64,000 nucleotides of DNA from Myxococcales bacterium (GTDB taxonomy: Bacteria > Myxococcota > B64-G9), in the NCBI GenBank assembly GCA_012798435.1, contig JAAZNF010000043.1, forward strand, positions 1-64,000. Direction: 5' to 3'. The position numbers and the translations under genes are program-made. Every line of letters begins with the position of its first letter. Position 1 is the stretch's first letter. Positions 19,705 to 27,347 of this stretch are shown in pieces. The notes below the pieces were generated by a model. That model did no database searches, was not told where the DNA came from, and was given only the letters and a program-made list of their open reading frames with translations.

Positions 19705-20094
19705 TCAACGGTCCAGCAGGCGATGCACCTCGGCGCGCAGTTGCTCCGGCCGCACCGGCTTGTTGAGGAAGGTGTCCGCCTTGATCCAGGAGCGCACCTC
19801 GGGCGACGGCGAGGAGAAGTTCAGCCCGGTGGCCGCGGCGACGGCGGTCAGGATGATCACCGGGGTCTCGGGGTACAGGCGCTTGACGTGGTGGCACAGC
19901 ACGAACCCCGAGTCCTTGTTCTCCATCATCAGGTCGAAGATGGCCAGGTCCGGGATGGCGGTGAGCAGCGCCTCCTCCGCCTCCTCCTGGCTGTGCGCGC
20001 CCAACACCTGGTAGCCCTCGCCCTTCAGGAGCAGCGACACCTGCTCCAGGATGTCGGGGTCGTCGTCCGCGATCAGGATCTTCTTCTGGTTCAT
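19705..20094 (-). CDS. Single-domain response regulator
   Basis: A 129-residue stand-alone receiver. The start is at 20094, not the track's 20241, which lies inside hydA. Receiver marks are the acidic triplet 'IADDDPD', the phospho-acceptor Asp in 'LAIFDLMMENKDSG', the switch Thr in 'VIILTAVAA' and 'FLNKPVRPEQL'. It lacks an output domain. The position, 10 bases after hydA and 46 bases before the hydrogenase-like kinase, makes it the likely phosphoacceptor of that kinase. A close relative stands at the head of the hydG operon (30007-30402); both share the 'DLMME..D.G' signature, so they may be two targets of one kinase. Confidence 0.85.
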   Translation of the reverse strand: MNQKKILIADDDPDILEQVSLLLKGEGYQVLGAHSQEEAEEALLTAIPDLAIFDLMMENKDSGFVLCHHVKRLYPETPVIILTAVAAATGLNFSSPSPEVRSWIKADTFLNKPVRPEQLRAEVHRLLDR

Positions 20095-20104
20095 GGCCGT
20101 ATCC

Positions 20105-21832
20105 TTATAGCAGAACGTTGCGTTCGTGGTAATGGGTGTGCAGCAGGTGGTGGCTGCGCTCGCCCAACGGTTTGCCCAGGAATTCGGCGTACAGGCGCTG
20201 CACCATCTTGTTCTTGTGGCTGACCCGCAGCGTCTCGTCACGGTCGATCTGGTAAAGGGCGTTCATGCGGGCCCGGACCGCCTCCATGTCGGTGCCCAGA
20301 GGCTGGCCGCCGCCGTTGATGCAACCGCCGGGGCAGGTCATGACCTCGATGAAGGCCAGATCCTTGCGGCCGGCGCGGACCTCGTCGAGCAGCTTGCGGG
20401 CGTTCCCCAGCGAGCTGGCGACCGCCGCGCACAGCTCGAGATCGCCGATCTTGACCCGCGCCTCCTTGATGCCCTTGAGGCCGCGCACCTCCTGGATCTT
20501 GAGCTCTGAAAGCTCAGAGCCGGTAATGAGGAAGTAGGCGGAACGGATGGCGGCCTCCATCACGCCGCCGCTGGCGCCGAACAGCTTGCCGGCGCTGGAG
20601 CGCTCGCCGAACGGGGTGTCCGCGCCCTCGGGTTCCAGGGCCGCCGGGTCCACTCCGCACAGGCGGAACAGGTCGGCCAGCTCCCGCGTGGTGAGCACGT
20701 AGTCCACGTCGGGAACCATGTTCTGGTTCATCTCCGGACGCTGCGCCTCGAACTTCTTGGCGGTGCAAGGCATGATGGAGACCGAGACGATGCTGCGCGG
20801 GTCCCGGCCCTCGCGCTCGGCGAAGAAGCTCTTCACCAGGGCGCCCATCATCTGCTGAGGGCTCTTGCAGGTGGACAGGTTGGGGATGAAGTCGGGGTAG
20901 AACTGCTCCACGAACTTGATCCAGCCCGGCGAGCAGGAGGTGAGCATGGGCAGCACCCCGCCCTGCTGGATGCGTTGCACCAGCTCGGAGCCTTCCTCCA
21001 TGATGGTGAGGTCGGCGGTGAACGAGGTGTCGAACACCCGGTCGAAGCCGACGCGGCGCAGCGCCGCCACCATCTTGCCGTCGAAGTCCACCCCGGGCTT
21101 CATGCCGAACTCCTCGGCGATGGTCACCGACACCGCCGGGGCGTGCTGGCACACCACCATCTTGTCCGGATCGTTGAGGGCGGCCAGCACCTCGTCCACC
21201 GAGCGCTGCTCGTGCAGGGCGCCGGTGGGACACACGTTGACGCACTGCCCGCAGTTGATGCACGAGGAGACGTTGAGGCCCTTGTTCAGTGCGGTTCCGA
21301 TGAAGGCGCGGCTGCCACGCTCGATGAAGTCGATGGCGGCCACGCCCTGGATCTCCTCGCACACGCGCACGCACTTGCCGCACAGGATGCACTTGTCGGG
21401 TTCGCGTGCGATGGCAGGGCCGGAGACGTCCCGCTCTCGATGCACCGCCTTGCCGCGGAACACGCGCTGGGTGACGCCGTGCTCGCGGGCCAGCCGCTGC
21501 AAGTCGCACTTTCCGTTGCGGATGCAGTACAGGCAGTCGTCCGGGTGGCTGGAGAGCAGGAGCTCGACGATGGTGCGGCGCGCCTGGATCACCTCCGGCG
21601 AGCGGGTGTTCACCTTCATGCCTTCGCTCACCGGGAACGAGCACGACGGCACCAAGCCCGGCGCGCCCTCCACCTCCACCACGCACATGCGGCAGGCGCC
21701 GGAGGGCAGCAGATCCTCCATGTAACACAGGGTAGGGATGGGGATCCCCGCCCGCCGGCAGGCGGTCAGGATGGTGTCGCCCTTGCGCGCCTGGACCGCC
21801 TGGCCGTTGACCTGGATATTGACGTTGCTCAT
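20105..21832 (-). CDS. hydA: [FeFe] hydrogenase catalytic subunit HydA
   Basis: A 575-residue catalytic subunit that interconverts H+ and H2. Domains: N-terminal [2Fe-2S] ferredoxin (1-80, Cys in 'TLCYMEDLLPSGACRMC'), a His-Cys cluster region (about 95-120, 'HPDDCLYCIRNGKCDLQ'), two [4Fe-4S] motifs (CILCGKCVRVC, CINCGQCVNVCP), then the H-cluster domain with 'TSCSPGWIKF', 'MPCTAKKFE' and 'TCPGGCINGGGQP', and a C-terminal small-subunit-like tail. This is the layout of multimeric NAD(P)-linked or bifurcating hydrogenases (HydABC, HndABCD). The L1 motif has Ser where CpI-type enzymes have a second Cys. It is 24 bases after hydB in the rex operon. No twin-arginine signal, so cytoplasmic. Confidence 0.95.
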   Translation of the reverse strand: MSNVNIQVNGQAVQARKGDTILTACRRAGIPIPTLCYMEDLLPSGACRMCVVEVEGAPGLVPSCSFPVSEGMKVNTRSPEVIQARRTIVELLLSSHPDDCLYCIRNGKCDLQRLAREHGVTQRVFRGKAVHRERDVSGPAIAREPDKCILCGKCVRVCEEIQGVAAIDFIERGSRAFIGTALNKGLNVSSCINCGQCVNVCPTGALHEQRSVDEVLAALNDPDKMVVCQHAPAVSVTIAEEFGMKPGVDFDGKMVAALRRVGFDRVFDTSFTADLTIMEEGSELVQRIQQGGVLPMLTSCSPGWIKFVEQFYPDFIPNLSTCKSPQQMMGALVKSFFAEREGRDPRSIVSVSIMPCTAKKFEAQRPEMNQNMVPDVDYVLTTRELADLFRLCGVDPAALEPEGADTPFGERSSAGKLFGASGGVMEAAIRSAYFLITGSELSELKIQEVRGLKGIKEARVKIGDLELCAAVASSLGNARKLLDEVRAGRKDLAFIEVMTCPGGCINGGGQPLGTDMEAVRARMNALYQIDRDETLRVSHKNKMVQRLYAEFLGKPLGERSHHLLHTHYHERNVLL

Positions 21833-21856
21833 GGTCGAAGACCTCTCTTTTCGCTC

Positions 21857-24800
21857 TCAGGCCGGCTGGGTGAAGTCGATGTCGCAGCGCAGGCAGCGGC
21901 GCGCCTCGCACAGCGCGTCCCGCTCTTGCACCGCCAGCTCGACCTCGCGGAAGTTGCCCTTGCGGGACTTCGCCGGCAAGTGGATGGCCGACAGCCGGGC
22001 CGCCGCCTCGCCTTCCTCCTCGGCGGAGGCCAGCGGCTCGATGTACACGCTGGGCAGGCGCACCCGCGGGATGACCTTGAGCTGCTTGCCGCTCAAGTAA
22101 CGGTGGATCATCTCGGCGGCGTTCTTGCCCGCAGCGATGGCCTGGATGACCGTGTTCGGGCCAGTCACCACGTCGCCGCCGGCGAAGACGCCCGGCTGCC
22201 CGGCGGAGCACGTCTCCTCGTTGATCACCAGGGTGCCGTTCTTGGAGACGGTGAGGCCCTGACAGACGCTGGTGTCTGGATCTTCGCTGATGGCCACGAT
22301 CAGGGTATCCAGCGGCACCTCGTACTCGCTGCCCGGCACCGGCACCGGCCGCTGGCGCCCGCTCTTGTCGCGCTCGCCCAGCTTGTTCTTGACGAAGCGC
22401 ACGCCGCTGAGCTTCCCAGCGCGGGACAACACCTGCACCGGCGCCACCAGCGTCAGGAGCTCGATGCCCTCCTCCAGCGCCGCCTCGATCTCCTCGGCGT
22501 GCGCCGGCATCTCGTCGCGGGTGCGGCGGTAGAAGATGGTCACGCTCTCGACGCCCTTCTGGCGCACCGCCACCCGCGCCGCGTCGATGGCGGAGTTGCC
22601 GCCGCCGATGACCCCTACCTTGCCGCGGGCCTTGGCCTCGCCGCGCAGGTTGAAGGCCTTCAAGAACTCGATCCCCGGCAGCACCCCCTCCGCCTCCTCT
22701 CCCGGGACGCCGAGCTTCTTGGAGCGGTGCGAGCCCAGCGAGAGGTAGATGGCGCGGAAGCCCTGCTGGCGCAGGCCTTCCAGATCGAAGTCGCGCCCCA
22801 GCACCGTGTTGCAGCGCAGCTCGATGTTCTCGTTGAGCAGGGCGTTGATCTCCTTCTGCAACACGTCGCGGGGCAGCCGGTATTCGGGGATGCCGCACAC
22901 CAGCATGCCGCCGGGCTTGCACTCCTTCTCGAAGATCGTGACCCGGTACCCCTGGAGCGAGAGCTGGTGGGCGGCCGTCAGGCCCGCCGGCCCGGCGCCG
23001 ATCACCGCCACCCGCGGCGCGTCCGGAGCGGCGCGCTTCACCACGAACTTGTAGGCCGAGGGGTCCACCCGGTCCACCGTGAAGCGTTTCAAGGTGCGGA
23101 TGGCGATGGGGTCGCCGCCGGTGGTGCCGGCGCGGCAGCTCTTCTCGCAGGGATGGTTGCACACCCGGGCGCAGGCCGAGGGGAAGGGATTGGCCTGGCG
23201 GATGACCCGGTAGGCCTCCTCGTACTCGCCGCGCCCGATGTGGGCCACGTAGCGCCACACCTCGGTGCCCACCGGACAGCCGTTCTGGCAGGGGGCGCCG
23301 GTGAGCTCCTTGCAGCCCCCGGCCGGGCAGCGCCGCTCGTAGATGTGGGCCTCGTACTCGTCGCGGAACCAGCGCAGCGTGGACAGCACCGGGTTGGGCG
23401 CCGTCTTGCCCAGCCCGCACAGCGAGGTCTTGCGGATCACCTCGGCCAGCTCCTGGAGGTACATCACGCCCTGGAAGCGCTCCAGCGCGTCGTTGTCTTC
23501 CTCCTTGCGGCGCGGGCGGGTGATGGCCTGCAGGATCTCCAACATGCGCCGGGTGCCGACGCGGCAGGGGATGCACTTGCCGCAAGACTCCTTCTGGATG
23601 AACTCCATGAAGAACTTGGCCAGGTCCACCATGCAGGTGTTCTCGTCCATCACTACCAGGCCGCCCGAGCCCACGATGGCGCCCAGGGACTGGAGCGACT
23701 CGTAGTCGATGGAGACGTCCAGTTGGCTGGCGGGGATGCAGCCGCCGGAGGGCCCGCCCATCTGGGCGGCCTTGAACTTCTTGCCGCCGGCCACGCCGCC
23801 GCCGATGCCCTCCACGATCTCCCGCAGGGTGGTGCCGAAGGCCACCTCCACCAGGCCGATGTTGTTCACCGCTCCCACCAGCGAGAACACCTTGGTGCCC
23901 TTGGACTTCTCGCTGCCGATGCCGGCGAACCAGGCCGCGCCCTTGTTGATGATGTGCGGCACGTTGCACCAGGTCTCGACGTTGTTGATGTTCGAGGGCT
24001 TGCCGAACAGGCCCGACTGGGCGGGGAACGGCGGCCGCGGGCGGGGCATGCCGCGCTTGCCCTCGATGCTGTTCATGAGGGCCGTCTCCTCGCCACACAC
24101 GAAGGCGCCCGCGCCGACCTTGACCGTCATGTCCAGGTTGAAGCCGGAGCCCAGGATGTCCTGGCCGAGCAGGCCGCAAGCCTTGGCCTGCGCGATGGCC
24201 TTGTGGAGCTGTTGGATGGCCAGCGGGTATTCGGCGCGGCAATAGATGTAGGCCTTGCTGGCGCCGATGGCATAGGCGCCGATGATCATGCCCTCGATCA
24301 TCAGGTGGGGGTTGCCCTCGATCTCGGAGCGGTTCATGTAGGCGCCGGGATCGCCCTCGTCGGCGTTGCAGATGATGTACTTGGTGTCGCCCGGCTGCTG
24401 CCGGCACATCTCCCACTTGCGGCCCGTGGAGAAGCCGGCACCGCCGCGGCCGCGCAGCCCCGAGGCCTTGACCTCGGCGATCACCTCCTCGGGGGTGAGC
24501 CGGGTCAGGGTCTTGGCCAGGGCGGAATATCCGCCGATGCGAATGTAGTCGTCGATGGAGGTGGGATCCAGGTGGCCGTTCTCCGACAGGATGATGCGCA
24601 TCTGCTTCTTGTAGAAGGGCACGTCCTGTTCGCGCAGGATGCGCTCGCCGCTGGCGGGATCTACGTACTGCAGGCGCTCCACCACGCCGTGCTCCACGCA
24701 GGTCACCCGCACCAGCTCGTCGGCGTCTTCGGCCTTCACCCGCACGTAGAAGATGTTCTCGGGACGGACCACCACGATGGGGCCGCGCTCGCAGAAGCCG

Positions 24801-25006
24801 TGGCAACCCGTGACCTTCACCTCGATCTTGTCCTGCAAGGCGTATTTCTTCACCGCCGCCTGGAGCGCCTCGACCAGCGAGACGGAGCCCTGGGCGTTGC
24901 AGCCCGTGCCGCCGCACACGCAGATGCGGACCTTGGAGGGATCGTGGGCGGCGATCAAACGCTCGCGGTAGGTGGTGAGCTGTTTTTCGTTTTCGAAGCG
25001 CATCAT
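21857..25006 (-). CDS. hydB: HydB (NuoF-like) fused to GltD/NfnB-like FAD module
   Basis: A 1049-residue flavoprotein. Start ATG 25006 overlaps the hydC stop (ATGA) and has 'AAGGAG' eight bases upstream. Residues 1-120 are a thioredoxin-like [2Fe-2S] domain (CVCGGTGCNAQG, CHGFCERGP). Residues 120-545 are NuoF-like: 'GLRGRGGAGFSTGRKWE' binds NADH, 'CNADEGDPGAYMNR' binds FMN, and 'SCGKCIPCRVG' plus a later Cys binds [4Fe-4S]. Residues 575-1049 match the small subunit of glutamate synthase or NfnB: Cys clusters 'CQNGCPVGTEV' and 'CNHPCEKSC', FAD site 'VAVIGAGPAGLTAAHQL', second dinucleotide site 'VGVIGGGNSAIDAARVA', and 'GVFAGGDVVTGPNTVI'. Probable role: the electron-branching subunit of the hydrogenase. 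Confidence 0.9.
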   Translation of the reverse strand: MMRFENEKQLTTYRERLIAAHDPSKVRICVCGGTGCNAQGSVSLVEALQAAVKKYALQDKIEVKVTGCHGFCERGPIVVVRPENIFYVRVKAEDADELVRVTCVEHGVVERLQYVDPASGERILREQDVPFYKKQMRIILSENGHLDPTSIDDYIRIGGYSALAKTLTRLTPEEVIAEVKASGLRGRGGAGFSTGRKWEMCRQQPGDTKYIICNADEGDPGAYMNRSEIEGNPHLMIEGMIIGAYAIGASKAYIYCRAEYPLAIQQLHKAIAQAKACGLLGQDILGSGFNLDMTVKVGAGAFVCGEETALMNSIEGKRGMPRPRPPFPAQSGLFGKPSNINNVETWCNVPHIINKGAAWFAGIGSEKSKGTKVFSLVGAVNNIGLVEVAFGTTLREIVEGIGGGVAGGKKFKAAQMGGPSGGCIPASQLDVSIDYESLQSLGAIVGSGGLVVMDENTCMVDLAKFFMEFIQKESCGKCIPCRVGTRRMLEILQAITRPRRKEEDNDALERFQGVMYLQELAEVIRKTSLCGLGKTAPNPVLSTLRWFRDEYEAHIYERRCPAGGCKELTGAPCQNGCPVGTEVWRYVAHIGRGEYEEAYRVIRQANPFPSACARVCNHPCEKSCRAGTTGGDPIAIRTLKRFTVDRVDPSAYKFVVKRAAPDAPRVAVIGAGPAGLTAAHQLSLQGYRVTIFEKECKPGGMLVCGIPEYRLPRDVLQKEINALLNENIELRCNTVLGRDFDLEGLRQQGFRAIYLSLGSHRSKKLGVPGEEAEGVLPGIEFLKAFNLRGEAKARGKVGVIGGGNSAIDAARVAVRQKGVESVTIFYRRTRDEMPAHAEEIEAALEEGIELLTLVAPVQVLSRAGKLSGVRFVKNKLGERDKSGRQRPVPVPGSEYEVPLDTLIVAISEDPDTSVCQGLTVSKNGTLVINEETCSAGQPGVFAGGDVVTGPNTVIQAIAAGKNAAEMIHRYLSGKQLKVIPRVRLPSVYIEPLASAEEEGEAAARLSAIHLPAKSRKGNFREVELAVQERDALCEARRCLRCDIDFTQPA

Positions 25007-25491
25007 GACGCCATCTCCTTGGGCTGCTTTTCTTGCGCGGCCCGGCGGCACTCGTCGAGGACCTTGGCGATCTTGGCCTGGGTCACCTTGGGATAGAAGG
25101 TGCCGTTGACAGTGATGGTCGGCGACAGGGCGCAGGCCCCCAGGCACGCCACCACCTCCAGGCTGAACAGGCCGTCCCGGGTGGTCTGGCCGGGTTCGAT
25201 GTGCAGCGCCTTGATGAGGGTCTCGAGCGTCTTGGCCGAGCCCTTCACATGGCAGGCCGTGCCGCGGCACACCATGATGTGGAACTTGCCGCGGGGGCTG
25301 AAGCGGAACATGTTGTAGAAGGTGGCCACCCCGTAGATCTTGCTGGCCGGGAGCTTCAGCCGGCGGCCGATCTCGGCGATGGCCTGCGGCGAGATGTAAC
25401 CCTGGTCTTCCTGCACCTCTTGCAGGATGGGGATCAAGGCGTCCCTTCCCGCGCCGGGGTGCCCCTGGAGGATGGCGTCAATTCCTTTCAT
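25003..25491 (-). CDS. hydC: HydC (NuoE-like) [2Fe-2S] subunit
   Basis: A 162-residue thioredoxin-like [2Fe-2S] protein of the NuoE / 24-kDa family, normal in length. The helical N-terminus contains 'LIPILQEVQEDQGYIS' and 'GVATFYNMF', both family hallmarks. The cluster Cys lie in 'VCRGTACHVKG' and 'ACLGACALSPT'. In trimeric hydrogenases HydC relays electrons between the flavin site of HydB and HydA. The gene overlaps the 3' end of rex by 14 bases and the start of hydB by 4 bases, so the three are tightly coupled. The name follows the HydABC convention; HndA is the equivalent in Desulfovibrio. Confidence 0.92.
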   Translation of the reverse strand: MKGIDAILQGHPGAGRDALIPILQEVQEDQGYISPQAIAEIGRRLKLPASKIYGVATFYNMFRFSPRGKFHIMVCRGTACHVKGSAKTLETLIKALHIEPGQTTRDGLFSLEVVACLGACALSPTITVNGTFYPKVTQAKIAKVLDECRRAAQEKQPKEMAS

Positions 25492-26134
25492 GTTCGTCGG
25501 TCCCTTTCTCCCTTGAGTGTTTCTGTTGGGCGGCGAAGTAGGCCACTTTCTCGAGCGACATGGTCACGTCGAGGTTCTCGACGAAGATCCCGGCCGGCAG
25601 GCGGAGCTTGGTCGGGGCGAAGTTCAGGATCCCCCGCACCCCACCAGCCACCAGTTCGTCGGCGACGTCCTGAGCGGCGGCCGCGGGCACCGTGATGATG
25701 CCGATGGAGACGCGCTGCTCGCGCAGGATCTCGGAGAGGCGCGCCATCGGATAGACCTTGCACCCGTGCAGGATGCGGTCGAACTTCTCCGGGTTCGTGT
25801 CGAAACCGGCGACGATTTCGAGGCGGGGCAGCCTGCCGGGGAAGAACGAGAGCAGCGCCCGGCCGAGGTTCCCGATGCCGACCAGCACCGCTCGCTGGCC
25901 CTCTTTCGACTCGATGAGATCGATGGTCTTCTTGAGAAGCTCTTCGATGTCGTAACCACGCTTGGGGCTCCCGGTAAAACCGATCTTCATGAGGTCGCGG
26001 CGCACCGAGGCGGAACTGGCATGGATGTGCTTGGCGATCTCGTGGGAGAAGACGAAGTGCTCTTTACGTGCCAGGCGCTCTTCGAGGAACCTTCGCATCA
26101 GGATGATCCTGGCTATGGTCGCATCTGAAAGCAT
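25478..26134 (-). CDS. rex: Redox-sensing transcriptional repressor Rex
   Basis: A 218-residue Rex protein. It represses fermentative and hydrogenase genes when NADH is low and leaves DNA when NADH binds. The N-terminal winged helix (about 1-80) carries 'SASVRRDLMKIGFTGSPKRGYD'-type residues, the family's recognition helix and wing. The Rossmann domain has 'VLVGIGNLGRALL' and a 'GFDTNPEKFD' acidic strand end; the C-terminal helix ('MSLEKVAYFAAQQ') swaps between subunits. It is the first gene of the hydC-hydB-hydA operon, and two Rex-type operators lie 17-51 bases upstream, so autoregulation and control of hydCBA are strongly implied. Confidence 0.95.
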   Translation of the reverse strand: MLSDATIARIILMRRFLEERLARKEHFVFSHEIAKHIHASSASVRRDLMKIGFTGSPKRGYDIEELLKKTIDLIESKEGQRAVLVGIGNLGRALLSFFPGRLPRLEIVAGFDTNPEKFDRILHGCKVYPMARLSEILREQRVSIGIITVPAAAAQDVADELVAGGVRGILNFAPTKLRLPAGIFVENLDVTMSLEKVAYFAAQQKHSREKGTDEHERN

Positions 26135-26150
26135 AAAGCTTCTCGATTCT

Positions 26151-26167
26151 CTGTGAAAATATTCACG
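26151..26167. promoter_or_regulatory. Rex-type operator 1 upstream of rex
   Basis: The sequence CTGTGAAAATATTCACG contains the perfect inverted repeat GTGAA-N4-TTCAC. Rex operators have the form TTGTGAnnnnnnTCACAA, so this is a close match. It lies only 17 bases from the rex start codon, in the untranslated leader, where a bound repressor would block both elongation and ribosome access. Confidence 0.75.
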
Positions 26168-26185
26168 CTGTGAATTTCTTCACAG
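26168..26185. promoter_or_regulatory. Rex-type operator 2 upstream of rex
   Basis: CTGTGAATTTCTTCACAG is a perfect 7-base inverted repeat with a 4-base centre and fits the Rex consensus better than operator 1. It abuts operator 1 with no gap, with an 18-base centre-to-centre offset. It covers the predicted transcription start of the promoter at 26186-26214. Cooperative binding of two Rex dimers is plausible. Confidence 0.8.
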
Positions 26186-26214
26186 TATGTACAAAATAAA
26201 TGTACATCAGTCAA
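26186..26214 (-). promoter_or_regulatory. Probable promoter of the rex-hydCBA operon
   Basis: On the minus strand TTGACT (26209-26214) is a good -35 hexamer, and 17 bases later TACATA (26186-26191) can serve as a weak -10; CATACT, shifted by two bases, is an alternative. The predicted start falls in Rex operator 2. The surrounding 100 bases are strikingly AT-rich against a high-GC background, as expected for a promoter zone. Confidence 0.55.
26187..26207. promoter_or_regulatory. Palindrome ATGTACA-N7-TGTACAT over the promoter spacer
   Basis: A perfect 7-base inverted repeat with a 7-base AT centre sits between the -35 and -10 hexamers of the rex promoter. Each arm itself contains the self-complementary TGTACA, so it also reads as a direct repeat spaced 13 bases apart. 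It does not match the Rex consensus and may bind a second regulator. No DNA-binding response regulator is encoded nearby, so the binder is unknown. Confidence 0.5.
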
Positions 26215-26267
26215 GAGAAAAGTGATTGCCAAGTCGAAGAATTTCTCTTTAGAACAACTTATTGTTT

Positions 26268-27347
26268 TTATTTTATTTTTTTGCTTCCAGGACCTGTGCC
26301 TATTTTTCTTCCAAGAAAGTTTATCCTGGTTTCCAAGGTGGTTCTCAGGAATTCTGCAGTCTCGTGAAGACAGGCCTTGTTGGGATAGATCTCGTAAAGT
26401 GAACGGTAACGTTCGGGTGTCAGGTTCGGCATCACCACGTTCGCCCCGCGAAGAAGCCCGAGATCCCGGCCTTCCTCGTTCGCCAGCGTCGCCAGCGCGG
26501 TCGTGCTCGGAATGTTTGCGAACGGACAGACCAGACGCGTCAGGGACAGAACGCGGTACGTCATGTCGGCGTCGTTCGGGACTTGCTCGGAATCCGGCAG
26601 CAGGAAGTGCCCGGGTCGGTACCCCAGCGGAGTGTGCGGGTGCGGCAGGTACGGCCCCACCCCGATCATGTCGAGATCCAGCTTCCGAAAGGCGAGGATG
26701 TCGTCGGCAAGGCTCTGGTAGCTTTGACCGGGGATTCCGATCATCACCCCGCTGCCCACCTCGTACCCGAGCGCGCGCAGCGTGCCGAGCAAGGCGAAGC
26801 GATCGGGCCCCTCCGGGTCTGCCGCGGGATGGATGCGCCGGTAGAGCGCGGCGTCGGAGGTCTCGAAACGCAGCAGGTACCGGTCGGCCCCCGCCTCGCG
26901 CCAGCGCGCGAGGTCATCGCGGCTGCGCTCGCCCAGGCTCAAGGTGACGGCCAATCCCGTCCTGCGTTTGATCTCGGACACGAGCCCGGCGACGTAGGGC
27001 CCGGTGAGCTGCGGATCCTCTCCAGACTGGAGCACCAGCGTGCCGAAACCCGCCGCCCTCGCCTCCTCCGCGGCGGCCAGGATCTCGTCCTGCGTCATCC
27101 GGTAGCGTCGCAAGGCACGGTTGGGCGCGCGGATGCCGCAGTAGGCGCAGCGGCGCCGGCAGTGGTTGGAGATCTCGACGAGCCCCCGCAGGTGGACCTC
27201 GTCGCCGACGGTACGGCGGCGAACCGTGTCCGCGGCAATGAAGAGCCGCTCCAGCTCTGCCGGCTCGGTCGTGCGCAGCCAGGACAGGATGGCCTCGCGC
27301 TCGAGAGACGAAAAGCGATCGAGGCCGCGGTACAGGTCAGCCATCAT
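26268..27347 (-). CDS. hydE: [FeFe] hydrogenase maturase HydE (radical SAM)
   Basis: A 359-residue radical SAM enzyme for assembly of the H-cluster [2Fe] subsite. The start is placed at the paired ATGs 27347/27344, which overlap the hydF stop; the track's extra 34 residues come from hydF sequence. The SAM cluster motif is 'HCRRRCAYCGIRAPN' (CxxxCxxC). Later blocks include 'LQSGEDPQLTG', 'RFETSDAALYRRIHP', 'GSGVMIGIPGQS' and 'GPYLPHPHTPLG', all typical of HydE. It is the last gene of the receiver-hydG-hydF-hydE unit. The stop lies in A-rich sequence just before the rex promoter zone; no strong terminator hairpin was seen between them, so read-through into rex is possible. Confidence 0.93.
   Translation of the reverse strand: MMADLYRGLDRFSSLEREAILSWLRTTEPAELERLFIAADTVRRRTVGDEVHLRGLVEISNHCRRRCAYCGIRAPNRALRRYRMTQDEILAAAEEARAAGFGTLVLQSGEDPQLTGPYVAGLVSEIKRRTGLAVTLSLGERSRDDLARWREAGADRYLLRFETSDAALYRRIHPAADPEGPDRFALLGTLRALGYEVGSGVMIGIPGQSYQSLADDILAFRKLDLDMIGVGPYLPHPHTPLGYRPGHFLLPDSEQVPNDADMTYRVLSLTRLVCPFANIPSTTALATLANEEGRDLGLLRGANVVMPNLTPERYRSLYEIYPNKACLHETAEFLRTTLETRINFLGRKIGTGPGSKKIK

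Noticed and set aside
18249-19766. Plus-strand ORF of 505 residues in the kinase region
   Set aside because: Antisense to the hydrogenase-like kinase, His/Gly/Leu-rich with no motif.
20514-24917. Minus-strand ORF of 1467 residues
   Set aside because: It is another frame of the hydA/hydB region; the real hydB and hydA frames carry all the Fe-S and flavin motifs.
20975-25096. Plus-strand ORF of 1373 residues
   Set aside because: Antisense to hydB and hydA, His/Leu/Ala-rich and without a recognisable fold.
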